Assembly (NCBI GenBank): GCA_027604705.1
Contig: JADHYV010000052.1
Span: 78,080-142,079 of the forward strand
Direction of reading: 5' to 3'
DNA length: 64,000 bases
From: Allomyces arbusculus
Lineage: Eukaryota > Blastocladiomycota > Blastocladiomycetes > Blastocladiales > Blastocladiaceae
Within the stretch, counting starts at the first letter, position 1; each line of letters starts with the position of its first letter. The notes beneath the pieces are model-generated. The model was not told where the DNA came from. It saw nothing but the letters and a program-made list of their open reading frames with translations, and searched no databases. The position numbers were made by a program, and so were the translations under genes. This document shows positions 1 to 11,484 of the stretch, piece after piece.

Positions 1-1181
1 CGTCCAGGACGGGCTCACACAAGTCACGCCCAGCTCGAAAACGAGGCCGCCGGGTCGCGGCTGGTCGAGTCTCGTGCAATCCGGGTCGACGCTCGTGCTC
101 ACGGGCGCTGGACCTCTCGGTAACGATATTTGGTCCTTCAACACTGTTTCCTTGTCATGGACCAAGGTTCGTCCATTTCTGCTCCACGCCTTCCGCCTTC
201 CTTCTCGCGACACGCAACTGATAGCTCCCTTTATATCAATAGCGCACGACCAACCTGACCTCGGACCGGTTCGACCACGCGTCCACAATCTACACGACGC
301 CAACCGGGTCGCGGTTCATCATCATTGTTGGCGGGTCGACTGGATCGGCCATCGAGTACTTTGACGCCGACTCGGCCAAAGACGGGGTCCGCGAATCCAT
401 TACAGGCGACGGCCCGCGAAATCTTCTTGGTGCAGGGTCGCTGTTCCTGCACGACTCGCACCTGTTCCTCGTCGGCGGGCTCACGGGCACGGGCGACTCG
501 CCGTCGGGCTTGCTGCTGTCGATTATTAAGATCACGCCTGCGCCGGACGGGTCGGCGCTGAAATTTGCCTGGACGCCGACGTATACGCCCGCGAAACTGG
601 CCAAGGACAAGGACGATGGCGGCGGGAACTCGCTATCAACCGGCGCGATTATCGGCATCGTTGTCGGGTCAATCGCGTTCCTCGCCCTCGTCGGGGTCAT
701 TGAATACCTCCTCGTCCGCCGCCGCCGGCAGCGCAAGCGGGCGCGGCAATTGGTCACCGAGACTGCCGCCGACGACCGCGACTCGCTCGTGACCGCCGTC
801 GACCCGACTCCCGCCGAGATTATTGCCGCGGAACAGGCAGTCATGGCCAACAAGACGGGCGGGACTACCGGCGGCAGTGAGTTGGGCACGTCGACGTATT
901 TCTGGGACGCAGCCGCGGGGACCGGTACGCGCCGGCCCGTCTCGCCGCTGTCGCCGGGCGAAATGTACCCGCCCATGGCTGTGCCGCCCATGGTGTCGGC
1001 GCCCGGATACGCGGCGGCGGTCGCGGTGCCGCCGGGCCAGCATGGCGGCGCAGGGCCGTCGAATTCGCATTCGCCGTATTCGTCGCAGGCGCGGCCGCAA
1101 CTGCAACAGCAGAAACAGGGGCAGCAGGCGGGTCCGGGGCCGGTGCGGCCGCATGACGATGGGCCGATTTACTTGGCGTGA
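1..1181 (+). CDS. Kelch/galactose-oxidase-like single-pass membrane protein, 3' part only
   Basis: The 5' end lies outside the window. Exons are <1..166 and 243..1181, in phase 0 across a 76-nt intron. The visible N-terminal part matches the kelch-type beta-propeller of the minus-strand gene at 9560-11484 almost residue for residue in order: an RPPGRGW segment, then FLHDSHLFLVGGLTGTGDS. An intron sits at the same position in both. After the propeller comes one membrane segment (about nt 645-705), a run of Arg/Lys that would face the cytosol, and a low-complexity Pro/Gly/Gln tail ending at TGA 1179-1181. Family: fungal kelch/galactose-oxidase-like surface proteins. No copper-radical catalytic residues can be judged from this fragment, so enzymatic activity is not claimed. 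The paralogy is seen directly; the surface location is inferred. Confidence 0.8.
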
Positions 1182-1805
1182 GGTGTTGGTGCTGGATCAG
1201 GCGTGGCGATTCGCTGTGATCTCGTCTCGAGGGGAACTCGCGCGCCTGCATCGCGGATGTGTTCATGACCTGTAAGTCGTTTGTATGGTCTCCGTCGTGA
1301 TAACGTATTACCATTTTGCAGTTCGATTCTTTGGCTCTCGGTCTTGAAGGTCTCGACAAAGCTTGCCTTCCTGGCTCACGACCGTGCACGCTTCGCGCTG
1401 ACCGGGTGGACACGACTTGGTCGAGCTGCAAGAGATAAGGTGGAGCGATGGATATGATTCGAAACGATGTTCCATTCTGTATTTTTCTTTTCTTTTCTTT
1501 TCTTTTCTTTGAGAGCGTTGAACAATGTGCGCAGTCAATTCGCCAGGAACAACATGCCGATGGCGCAAGGGCGACGCGATCACGCCATCTCTACGACCAC
1601 TAGTACCTTACCGACGCTTTCTTGAACCCGAACCGCCCATATCTCTTCGACCCCGCGCCGCCGCGCACTTGCGGCACTCTTCAGCATCAAGGCCTTTCTC
1701 GGCGACGGCACCAACCATCGACCTGCTCTCCCGACTTCGCTATTGGATCTCGTGAACACGACCACACCGCGACCGATCTTTTAACCCCAAACCGACCCGC
1801 TGACC
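1182..1805. other. Intergenic spacer with a TTTTC microsatellite
   Basis: No coding region is supportable. It contains a pyrimidine tract of tandem TTTTC units at about 1482-1510 and serves as the 3' region of the kelch gene and the promoter of DUG3. Confidence 0.6.
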
Positions 1806-3077
1806 ATGTGCCGATGGATCTGCTTCAAGGCCAAGGCGCCCGTGCTGCTCGCCGACCTGCTCACGCGGCCGTCACACTCGATCATCAACCAGTCGTTTGA
1901 CTGCCGGCTGCGGCTCGACGAAGTTAGGCCGTTGAACGGTGACGGGTTTGGTGTGGGGTGGTATGATCCGGCCGAGGTACGCTTTGACGCGGTCTTGATG
2001 GTTTGCAATCGAATTTCTGACAGAATTGCGGACTGGGTTAGCCATTTGAGCCGCCGTGTGTCTTCACGTCGGTCCTGCCCGCGTGGAACAACCCGAACCT
2101 GTCGCGCCTCGCTGCGCGGATAAAGTCGAACCTCGTGTTTTGCCATGTGCGCGCTGCGTCGAGGTATGCACGCACGAGCCGGTGCACACATCACCTCGAA
2201 ATCGGCACGAACTGATCCCTGGTGGCGTGCATGACAGCGGGTTCCCAATTTCCGAATCAAACTGCCACCCGTGGAGCTACGGTAACTTAATGTTCCAGCA
2301 CAACGGCTACGTCGCCGGGTTCAACAAGATCAAGCGCGCGCTGCAGGCGCTGATCCCGGACGAGATTTACCACCACATTCACGGCAACACCGACTCGGAG
2401 TGGTCGTTTGGGTTGTTCCTGGCGCAGGTGCGCACCTTCTCCCCCCCCCCCCCCCCCACCCACCCCCATGTTTCCCACTTCGGCATCACAACTCACTTTG
2501 CCGAGGCACCAGCTTGATGACCCGCTCCGCACCCAATTCTCGCCACACGAGCTCAAGGACGCGCTCCTGAAAACGATCGCGATCCTGAACCAGCTCGCGA
2601 CAGCTGTGGGCATTGACACACCGTCTCTGCTCAACTTCGCCGTGACCGACGGCAGGTCGATTGTGTGCACGCGATACACGAACTGCAGTGACCGCGAGGC
2701 CGCGTCGCTGTACTGGTCGAGCGGGTCGAAATTCACGTGCGACGAGAACAACGAGTACCAGATGCACAAGGCGGCCAAGAAAGAGGATATCGTGATTATT
2801 TCGAGCGGTACGCGTTTCGCCGGAGGCCGGAGAGGGGTGGATGGATGGCGGATGGATGGAGACTGACGCGATGGGATGGGTGTGGGTGTTAGAGCCGCTC
2901 ACGTTCACCAAGTCGGACTGGTGCAAGATTCCGGATAACACGCTGTTAATGGTCACGCCCAACGTGAACGTGCTGCTGTTCCCGATCGAGGACGAGCATT
3001 GGAACCCAAATGCCGACCGCGAGCCGGAAGTGCCGTGGTGGACGGTCGCGGGCCGGATTCGTAGCGGAACCGAGTGA
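1806..3077 (+). CDS. DUG3: DUG3-type class II glutamine amidotransferase
   Basis: Exons are 1806..1976, 2042..2163, 2238..2427, 2513..2807 and 2893..3077, giving 320 aa. The protein begins Met-Cys, and Cys2 is the N-terminal nucleophile of class II (Ntn) amidotransferases. The LLTRPSHSIINQS segment and the following PLNGDGFGVGWYD are hallmark DUG3 sequences. Later exons carry SNCHPW, FQHNGYVAGF and HGNTDSEW, all typical of the GATase-2 fold. In yeast, Dug3 acts with Dug2 in the cytosolic alternative pathway of glutathione degradation, which is family knowledge. Introns are 65-85 nt. The third contains a 17-C run (2441-2457). Every exon junction keeps frame and the family sequence, so the model is firm. 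Confidence 0.95.
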
Positions 3078-3295
3078 GGGGTGAAGGTCGAGTATGACTG
3101 AGGTGGAGTTCTCTCGTCGGCTCAATTTTGTAAGTACAGAGCATTTTCGAGCATCTTTTCTCCCATTTGTGCGGGTGCAATCCGTGCCGCTTGCAACGAC
3201 AAGCAACCAGGGGCCGCTCAGGCATACCCGGCTCGCGTTCACGTTCCGTCGTCCACAGCAAGAAACAACGACAATGAAAAGAGCAACATCGTGCT

Positions 3296-3968
3296 TTACT
3301 CGTTGCCAAACAGCTTCTGCACCCGCTTGAGCACCGAATCTAGGCATCATCGTGGCACGCGCATCGTTAGAGTCCTAATCCCACAGGAAAGCATTATGAA
3401 CCCGCCGCACGTACCCTTGGACGGGTCGTATGGATGGTCTTTGGACGGAATCTCGAGAATCGTCGGGAACGCAGCCTCGTGGTCGTCGATGATGCCACGA
3501 ATCGTCTCGGCAATCTACTCGGGCGCGCGCACGCAAATCAGTCCCTGTATCCGCGTTCGCCGAGAGAGCGGAAGGCGGGATTGTACGTGTTGGTTGATCA
3601 GGATAATGGCAATATCGCGACGCTTGAGCAGGTCCTGCACGAATTCTTCGATTTGCGGCTTGGTCGTCTCTGCACGGCGGGAACCCAAGGGCGTCAGAAG
3701 TGGCTCAAGACGCACGCCGAGCGCGCAAACGCAAATCGACACGCACTATTGTCAACGACGAGAAAGTTCTTCTTTTGCCGCGCATCAATGTGGCCAATCC
3801 CAGCGAGCAGCAGGCCCGTGACCGTGTCCTAGAGCGGAATGCGTTTATCTTTGATCAATTCCGTGCAGGGCCGAGTCGGGGGCGTGGTTGGCGGGATCAT
3901 CGGGTGCGGACCTCGTCGCCCACAACGGCCATCAGGTTGCGGTCCTTGTACTGGAGTGCCGAGGTCAT
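3296..3968 (-). CDS. VMA7: V-type proton ATPase subunit F
   Basis: Minus-strand exons in coding order are 3968..3912, 3828..3747, 3669..3587, 3514..3415 and 3339..3296, giving 121 aa, the normal length for subunit F. The order of family landmarks is exact: [18 protein letters not shown], then KKNFLVVD, then a [12 protein letters not shown] core, then [20 protein letters not shown], and a KRV..LF C-terminus. Subunit F belongs to the central stalk of the V1 sector that couples ATP hydrolysis to proton pumping at vacuolar and endosomal membranes. Four introns of 72-83 nt interrupt a 366-nt CDS, an intron density typical of this locus. The start lies 323 bp from the divergent cyclin gene, suggesting a shared promoter region. 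Confidence 0.95.
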
Positions 3969-4291
3969 GACTAGGTGGAGGTTGCAGGCCTGGTTCTTGA
4001 GATAGTGTTGCGGCAAGTTGGTTTGTCTTGGTGCTCGCGTGTGCAGGTCAAGTTGTCGGCAATCGTTGCGGTCGCTTTGCAACCTGTTTTGCCAGAAAGG
4101 ACGCGTCGCGCTGATCATGCCATATCTGTCGCCGCAGGCACGGCCTTCTCCACCGCAACGCAGATCACAGTCAAGTTGGCCCACGAGTACTGGCATTTTT
4201 TGGCGACGCGGCCAACAACCTCCCTCAACCTTTTCAGCGCTGCAACCACCCGCATTGGACCCGTGGACCGGCCAAGTACCGTGCGCCAGCC
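3969..4291. promoter_or_regulatory. Divergent promoter between VMA7 and the cyclin gene
   Basis: This 323-bp spacer lies between the two start codons, so it must carry both promoters and 5' UTRs. No clear TATA box was seen. The assignment rests on position only. Confidence 0.4.
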
Positions 4292-6006
4292 ATGTTCCCG
4301 CCGCCCGGACCAGGCTTGCCCGGTGCTGCTGCTGGCCCGCCAATACCAGCCAGCGGCGGATTCGGCCCCGCGCCGCGCCCAGGAACGGGAATTATTCCAG
4401 CCGATTATATCCGCGTTCTTTCCGAATGGTTGCGCCTGTAAGTGCTCTCTCGTCACCATTTTTCCGGCTCTGCATGGTTGGTGCTGACCAAATGGAAATC
4501 CTCGCAGACCTGTCACGACTACCTCGTCGGCGCTCGTCTACTTTTACCGTTTCGACCGGTACCGCAAGGCGCATAGCCAGTCGGCGCACACGCACGGTTT
4601 GAAGACAGTCGACACGCTGGTACGCTCGGCCTTGCACACTCAGGTTCGCCCGCCACTGCCGGAATTCTGACCCCAGTTTGCTTTCCGGTAGCTGTTCGCG
4701 ACCGCATGCGTCTACCTCGCTACCAAGACCACCGACTGCAACCGCAAAATCCGCGACGTGCTCAACTGCGCGCACAGGTTCGGCTCGCCCAGTCCCATCC
4801 ATGTCTCGATGTGCGTTCTGCTCTTGCTCATCAACTTCCTCCCATAGCGCCCTGCGCCCCGACGAACCCCCCATGCGCATCGACACCGCGCACTGGAAAT
4901 TCCGCGAATCCCTGCTCGCCGCCGAACTCGTCCTGCTCCGCATTCTCAAGTTTGAACTCAACGTTGACCTCGCCTACTGGCCCGCGATCCAGTACGTGCG
5001 CCACCTGTTCCGCGTGCATCCGGCTCCACCACCCGCACCGCCCATGCCGCCACCACCCGCGGCTCCGCCCTCGTCGCGTGGACGAAGCCGGTCGCGGTCC
5101 CGGCCCCGCGACGCTGGGCCACGGGTCAGGCGATCGAATCGCATGTCCCCGCCGCCACCACCACCACTTCCAAATGTGGCACGACGGCGCGCACGGAGTT
5201 GGTCCCGGTCACGCAGTCGAGATCGTGTGCGTGACCGGGACCGAGACCGGGACCGAGACCGGTACGGTGGCAGCGCGCGACGGAGTCCGAGTCCGCGGTC
5301 GCGTCGCGGGTCCCGGAACGACCGCGATCGGCGGCAGTCGTCGCGGTCACGGTCCCCTGCGGGTACCGCACGACGCAGATCACGGTCGCGCTCTCCACCA
5401 CCACTACCGGGTGGACGACGGTCACGCTCTCCACCACCAGGTGGACGGCGCCGGTCGCGATCCCCACTACCACCACCGCACGCGCGCGTCCGCCGCGCAT
5501 TATCCCCACCGCCCCCTCCTCCACCACCATCGTGGGCTCCACCGCCCGCGCGGTTCGTCGTCGCGGACATGGCCGACCTGTATCAGCTCCCGTCCATCAC
5601 CGACGTCCCACCCGCCGCGCGCTTTGTCTTGCAGACCGCGTGGGGTTTTGTGGCTGACGCGTACCTGCGATCTTCCGTGCTCGACTGGGCCGCGCACGAC
5701 ATCGCGCTCGCGGCTGTGGCCGTTGCGCTGGTCCTGGCGAATGCCGACCAGGCGCCGGACGTGGATCGGCTGTGTGCGGCGTTCCGCCGCCCAGCCGGGC
5801 CCGTGCACAAGGTCGTCAAGTGGATCGTGAACACGCACGAGTTGAAGCCTGTGCGCACCTTCGCAGGGGGCGGTGCGGCGCGGAGTAGCGGTGGATCGCG
5901 ACGCAGTTTGACGGCGGCGGCGAGTGCGGCGAGTGCGGCGAGTGCGGCGAGTGTGGGAGGTGGTGAGGAGCCGGTGGTGGGGATGACGAGTGCGCCGTCG
6001 TCGTGA
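4292..6006 (+). CDS. CCNQ: Cyclin Q (FAM58)-like cyclin with an RS-rich insertion
   Basis: Exons are 4292..4437, 4508..4619, 4692..4777 and 4848..6006, giving 500 aa. A Gly/Pro-rich N-terminus leads into the first cyclin fold (about residues 40-130). The second fold begins with DTAHWKFRESLLAAELVLLR and ILKFELNV, which follow the cyclin Q pattern. It continues to about residue 170 (WPAIQYVRHLF). About 175 residues of Arg-Ser, Ser-Pro and poly-Pro sequence then intervene. The fold resumes near residue 355 with VLQTAWGFVADAYLRSS and an Ala-rich helix. Cyclin Q partners CDK10 in animals; RS domains are known from cyclin L, where they target nuclear speckles. Having the RS region inside the fold is odd. 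It could be an unrecognised long intron, but SR dipeptides run in frame throughout. Cyclin L or K is the alternative identity. Confidence 0.8.
5920..5954 (+). repeat. 9-bp GAGTGCGGC tandem repeat in the cyclin C-terminus
   Basis: About four copies of a GAGTGCGGC-type unit encode an Ala-Ala-Ser run near the C-terminus of the cyclin. Confidence 0.7.
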
Positions 6007-6030
6007 GGACAAAATTGGATCGTATTTAGC

Positions 6031-7701
6031 TCAGACACATTTCTTGTCGATGATGCTCTTGCCGACCTCCTCGTACTCTTTTTTCGAGATCCACAGCTGG
6101 TGGAACGTGCCGAGCGACGCGAGAATCGACCCGCCCAACCACGCGCCGAATTTCTTTTCCGGCATGCTGGATGGCGAGTAGACCTTGATCTTGGCCTACA
6201 GCAAGCGCACACGCGGCTCGCCCGTCAGTCCTCCGTCCTCACCACAAACCGCGAACGTACGTACCCCTGGGAACAACCCGGCCAACTCATTCTGCACGCG
6301 CTCCGCAAACCCGGGCATCTGCGCGGTCCCGCCCGTGACAATCACATTACTCAGCAGTCCAGGCCGCAAATCCACGTCCACGGCGCGCACGGCCTGGTCG
6401 ATCATTTGCGTCAAGCTCAGCATCGGGTCGCGCGGGACCGGCAGCGTCGCGTGTGGTGAGTCGGCACCCAAGAGCGCCGGCGGAATGAAGAGCGACTTGG
6501 GCTGGAAGAGAACTTCCGGCAGCCGGTACCGCTCGACGGAAAAGACATTGTTGTACCCGCACGGGAACTCGTACGGCTTGGAGGTCGCGCGAAAATCGTG
6601 TTCCCGGAAGGTCGTCGTCGAGACAGCGCAGACGGTTTCCTTAAAATCGTGGAACGTGCGCTAGAGAATGGACATTGGGTTGGTCAGTGTCTGTGGTCGC
6701 GGTCGCGGGGAGCAAGGGAGCGAGGCGTACCGTGAGTGCCAACCGGTGGAAACTCGGCGTCGTGTTGGGCCGGTCGCGCAGAATCACCTGCGCGGGCTGC
6801 GCGGGCGCAACGGCGAGTTTCTTGCCAATCATGTACTGCGGCTGGATGTTGATCTTGTTGAAGGCAAACGTGAGCAGCGCCTGGTGCGATAAGTGATCGC
6901 CCGCAAGCGCTTGGTGCACGACGCCCTTTTTCAGGACGTAGCCGTCGTGCACGGGGGTCACCGAGGTCATCCCGCCGCCGCACTCGATCACGAGAGCGCC
7001 GCCTTTGCCGGCAGCAAATCTACATGACAGGTTGGTCAGCGTGGGGGGGGCGGGTCGGTTGCAGGTTGGGTGGAGACGCACGAGGAAAGGACGGGCGTCT
7101 TGGCCATGAAAAACGCAGGGAAGTCGAACGTTTCAAATGCGAGTTCGACGGCGCGTTGCCGCGCCTCGGACGGGTTCCATGCCGGTTCAGCGACAAGCAA
7201 CGGGTGTTCCTCGGGGTTCACGCGGAGGTGCTTGCGGAACGTGTACTCCCAGATTTGCTCGTAGGCGTCCCAGTCGGAGACTAAGCAATGGGCTGCGGTC
7301 AGGATCGAATTCGGCAGGAACAAACCCGGCGTCGACAGGGTTCATACCGACGCCCTCGGTCAGCGGATTGCGCATTTCCATGTTGGGCCGCCACAGCGTG
7401 CTCTCGCCCTCGCTCACAAACCACTGGCCGTCGCCAATTGCCCCCGCCGCTGGCGTAGGTTCGCCGTCGACGGCCATGACGTCAGACGGTGGTGGCGGAA
7501 TGTAGCCAATCGACGACGGCATGTACAAGTCGGGAGTGTCTTCGCCGGCCCACCCGGCTTTCGTCCACGTGGATCCGACATCGAGAACGAGCGCCGAGAC
7601 CTCGTCTAGTAGTGGTCATTCGTGGTCAGAGGTGTGGTTGGCTGGTTCGTCGAGCGGAGAGGCGGAATGGACCGACCTCCGCCGTAGGTTGCTGTTGCCA
7701 T
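6031..7701 (-). CDS. ARP4: Actin-related protein 4 (chromatin remodelling / NuA4 subunit)
   Basis: Coding-order exons are 7701..7677, 7605..7348, 7280..7082, 7019..6731, 6660..6265 and 6195..6031, giving 443 aa. The protein starts MATATYGG then [20 protein letters not shown], the actin-fold phosphate-1 region of Arp4. It continues with a [14 protein letters not shown] helix, the [18 protein letters not shown] phosphate-2 region and [15 protein letters not shown]. The C-terminus is [20 protein letters not shown] followed by ISKKEYEE, typical of Arp4/BAF53. Arp4 is a shared subunit of INO80, SWR1 and NuA4 in the nucleus. One junction is ambiguous: at exon 3 an acceptor about 20 bp upstream would also keep frame (adding AHC); the shorter form matches the family better. 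The start codon is 289 bp from divergent ORC4. Confidence 0.93.
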
Positions 7702-7990
7702 GATGCGAGTGCGTGCTGGTGGTCGGTGCGCGGCGCGCGCATGCAGTGCGGGGAGTTGCTGGCGGCCGTGCAAGCGGCGTCGTCGTCGTCGTCGTGGAAT
7801 TCGCTTTAACGAGTGAGTGATCGCAGACCACGTCTGGCGCGCTCAACGGTGGAGAACGTGACATGGGCTCGCTTGGTGGTGCCTTTGGCAGGCCAAATCT
7901 CACCGCACTTGTCGCGAAAATGAATTCGTCTCGTCCTGCAGTCCACCAACCATCAGAATTATTCGCGCAACGCAACTAACAGCAGCAGGC

Positions 7991-9464
7991 ATGTCCAAAA
8001 AGCAGCAAATTCTCGAGCATTTTGCCGGCAAGGAGATTGTCGGCCTCGACGACCAGATGCGGTAATGCATGCCAAAATGATCAATGACCAGATTCGACAA
8101 GGAAAAGCCATGCTTACGCGCAAGTACTAAATGACAGCTAGCCAGCTACGCTCGCTGCTCGAGCGCACCATTCTCGACAAGGAGAGCAATTCGATCCTGC
8201 TTCTCGGACCGCACGGGTGTGGCAAGTCGCAGGTCCGTGGCCTGATCAAGATTTACGGAATGCGACGTGATCATTGACACTAGTCACCGTATTAGTTGGT
8301 CAACGTTGCGCTGCGCGAAATCGACGAGAGGCTTGCTGTCGACGACGACGACAATGACAAGGATGAGCCCACAGCCACGCGATACCGCCTGCTCACGCTC
8401 AACGGGCTCGTGCACCCTAACGAGCAGACGGCATTCCGCGACCTGGCGCGGCAACTAGCTGTGGAAACGAGCGACTTTGACGGCGACCACGATGCCTTTG
8501 TACGAAGCTTCATGCACCACCCCACCTTCTCCACCCTCGCTGATCCTCCCTCGTAGGCCTCCAACGCCGACGCGCTGACCTGGCTCACGACGACGCTCCG
8601 CTCGGCACCTTCGCACGTCCCGCTCGTCATTGTCCTCGACATGTTCGAGTCGTTCACAGCGCATCCGCGGCAAACCCTTCTCTACACGCTCTTCGACGCC
8701 GTGCAGAGCCAGCAGATACCCATGGCCGTGATTGGCCTGTCGACACGGCTGGTGCGGTCCTTCCTACCCTTCTCTACCCGTCCTTCCGCGCGCACTCATC
8801 CGAACCCCATACGCACTAGGACGTCGTCAGCGCCCTTGAAAAACGCGTGCGGTCGCGGTTCAGCCACCGCGTCCTGGTCGTCCCACCGCTCGACCTCGAG
8901 GACTTCACCACTGCCGTGACACATCCGTTCCGCACCGACCCGATCGTCAAGTCCCCCGAATTCCGGTCCATCATCCAGCACGTGCATGGCACGACCGCCA
9001 GCCTCCCCGACATGCACGCAATCCTCTTTCCGGCCGTCGCCAGCCTCGGCCCGAAACCCACGGCCAAACTCGACCTCGCCCGGGTTCAACACGGGTACGC
9101 GGCATGGTGCGCCGTTCACGCGCCGTCCACAGCGCACTGGACGTTCCTGCACCTGGCGCTGCTCGGCGCGGTGCGTGTGCTCGGCAAGTCCGGCCATGCG
9201 GCGGTCACGTTCGAAATGGTCTATGACGCATACAAGGACTGGGCACGGAAGCAGCCGCTGGCCGCGGGCACGCCCGTGTTCAAGAAACCTGTGGCTTACA
9301 AGGCGTTTGCGGAATTGGTCGAACAGGGGGTCTTGGTCGCGCAGGGTGGCAAGAACCTGTTGCGCGAGTATACGGTCGTGGGGTTGGGCGTGCCGAGCGC
9401 GACGGTTGCCGAGTGGGCGCGCGATCATCCGGCGTCGGTCAAGGCGCTGATGCAGTGGGTGTGA
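7991..9464 (+). CDS. ORC4: Origin recognition complex subunit 4
   Basis: Exons are 7991..8061, 8142..8232, 8296..8499, 8557..8751 and 8820..9464, giving 401 aa. The AAA+ Walker A motif GPHGCGKS lies at residues 46-53 and the Walker B stretch LVIVLDMFE at about 145-153. Sensor-like IGLSTRLDVVSALEKRVRSR follows, which in Orc4 precedes the lid. The C-terminal 200 residues form the winged-helix region, with the Orc4-like FEMVYDAYKDW helix. ORC4 is one of the ATP-binding subunits of the six-protein complex that marks replication origins and loads MCM. It is shorter than yeast Orc4 and close to animal Orc4. The gene converges on the kelch gene at 9560 with about 95 bp between stop codons. Confidence 0.93.
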
Positions 9465-9559
9465 AGTCATTGCGAGTGTGGATGGTCGGCTCTGAAAGTA
9501 AAGCAGATTAAGATTTCGAAGCAAACATCAGCTCGGGCCCGCTTACATGAACTTCCTCG

Positions 9560-11484
9560 TCATGAAAAGCTCGAAAACAATGGCGTGGCCTCTGGCCTTG
9601 TGCGCTGCGCTGGCGCTGCTGGCGCCGCGCTGCGAGGAGAGACGAAGCCGCTCTGCTCGGGATCCTGCTCATTCGATAGTCAGTTCGCAAGCCGCTTTCA
9701 ATAAATCGGGATGGTGGAGAACCTCCGTGACATACCTGCTGTGCATCCGGTTCTGTTTCTTGGTCTCGAGGAGGCATCGTCATGAGCATCGGCCAATTGA
9801 AATGAGTCGGCGGGACTGACGGGCTGCCGTGCATGCGCGCGCGCTCCTGCTCGTGCGACATGAGCGGCGGTTGCTGGTAGTAGTAGCCCGCAAACGACAC
9901 GGGCGGGCGACCCGGACTCGAATAGCGCGTCATCGATGCGTCCGTCATGCCGCCATTGACGGCGGTCACGTCGTCGTCCATATCACTCGGGAGACGGAAA
10001 ATTGTGACGGGCATATTTGCGCGGCCGCGTTTCGCGTCGCGCGCACGACGACGGCGCTGCTGATGCCAATAGACGAGACCGGCAATGGCGATCACGGCGA
10101 TCAGCGACCCGACCGCGATCCCGACAATTTTACCAACAAGAAATCCGCCGCCCACAGGTTCCACGATGGTCCGGTTCGTCGACACCGTCTCGGACGCGTA
10201 TGGCGTGTAGGTCGGCACGTACGCGAACGAGAGCGATTTCCAGTCGCTCGGCGCGGAAATCTTGACAATGGTGAGCAGCATCGACGACTGGCTGTCGCCC
10301 GACCCACTGAGCCCGCCAATCATGAAAATATGCGAATCGTGCAGGAACATGGACACTGCCGCTTCGATATGCTCGGGTCCGTCGCCCTCAATGACGGCTT
10401 CCATTACAGGGCTGCTTGGCGCGTCGACGTCAAAGTACTCAACTTTGGCCGCGGCGCCAATGACAACGGCGTAGCGCGTGCGTGTCGGCGTCTCGAACAA
10501 GACCGACGTTGCGTCGTACCGCTCCGCGTTCAGGCTCGTTTCACGCTGCGAGAAAAGAATAGATTTGGTGAGCATTTCGGCGGGTACCTTGTGAACGGTG
10601 CACGAAGCACGTACCTGATACCACGTATACGAGACCGTGTTATACGTCCAAATTTCCGTACCCACGACGAGCACCACTGAGGAACCGTACTGGACCATGG
10701 TGCCCCAGCCGCCAGCAGGCGGTCGCGTCTTGGTCGAGACTTGCGCTGCCACAATGCCGTCCTGGGGGACCATAGAATCGTTGGCTTTAAGTTGACATCC
10801 TAGCGCAGCCGCTCATCGTGGGGTTAAGACAAGCCGGCGTACCTTGGTGAATTTCCACATCGTATCATTCCCAAACGGGCTCACATCCGTCCCATTGGCC
10901 GATGTATTGCCAAAAAAATATGTAGCCGCCTCGCTCGGCTTGAACGGCTTGGACGACGATGCCCACCCAGGGAAGTAAATCTCGGGCGCTGGATTCGGCT
11001 GCGGCACGACTTTTGGTTGAGCGCTGAGCAGGTCCGGAATATGCCACACGACGTGGGTGCTATCCACCTCGTCGCCGTGCGAGTAAATGAGCGCTTCGTA
11101 CGCGCCGTTGCCATTGTCGATGACGAGCGTTGGCTGCCGGAACGACGCGTGCGGCAGCGTGAATGATGCAGTCGAGACGGCGGAGCACGAATTGTTGTTG
11201 CTCGTGATGTGCTGGTTCAAGTCAATGACCGCCACGTCCGTGAGACGCTCAAACGACTTGCCGTTGTTGATGTGCAGCTTGCCGCCAAGCACAAACGTCC
11301 TGTTCTCCTTGGGCAGGTAGATCAGGCCCGGATACATGAAACCCTTGCGCTGCATGTTCTGGGGCCATTCGGTTCGCGCCAAGCGCACAACGGCGAGCAA
11401 GAGAAGAACGAGCATCAGGATGCGCTGAAAAGCACTGGCGGGGGCTGACTTGGCGCAAGAGCGACGAGCTGCGACAGATGCCAT
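9560..11484 (-). CDS. Kelch/galactose-oxidase-like single-pass membrane protein (paralogue of the gene at 1-1181)
   Basis: Coding-order exons are 11484..10843, 10799..10615, 10545..9736 and 9664..9560. An N-terminal hydrophobic signal (FQRILMLVLLLLAVVRLA) precedes kelch-like beta-propeller sequence with several NxS/T sites. A membrane segment (IVGIAVGSLIAVIAIAGLVYW) and a basic cytosolic tail follow. The intron at 10546-10614 is supported by the same intron in the paralogue, although it is in frame and stop-free. The last intron (9665-9735, GTATGT donor) is inferred; without it the frame would end at 9508. The first junction is problematic: the 10800-10842 intron would be only 43 nt and joins the flanking exons one base out of phase, so the locus carries either a 1-nt indel or an unrecognised splice. 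Surface or receptor role is inferred. Confidence 0.75.

Noticed and set aside
4974-5570. 198-codon minus-strand Arg/Asp-rich ORF
   Set aside because: It is the antisense shadow of the RS-rich cyclin insert.
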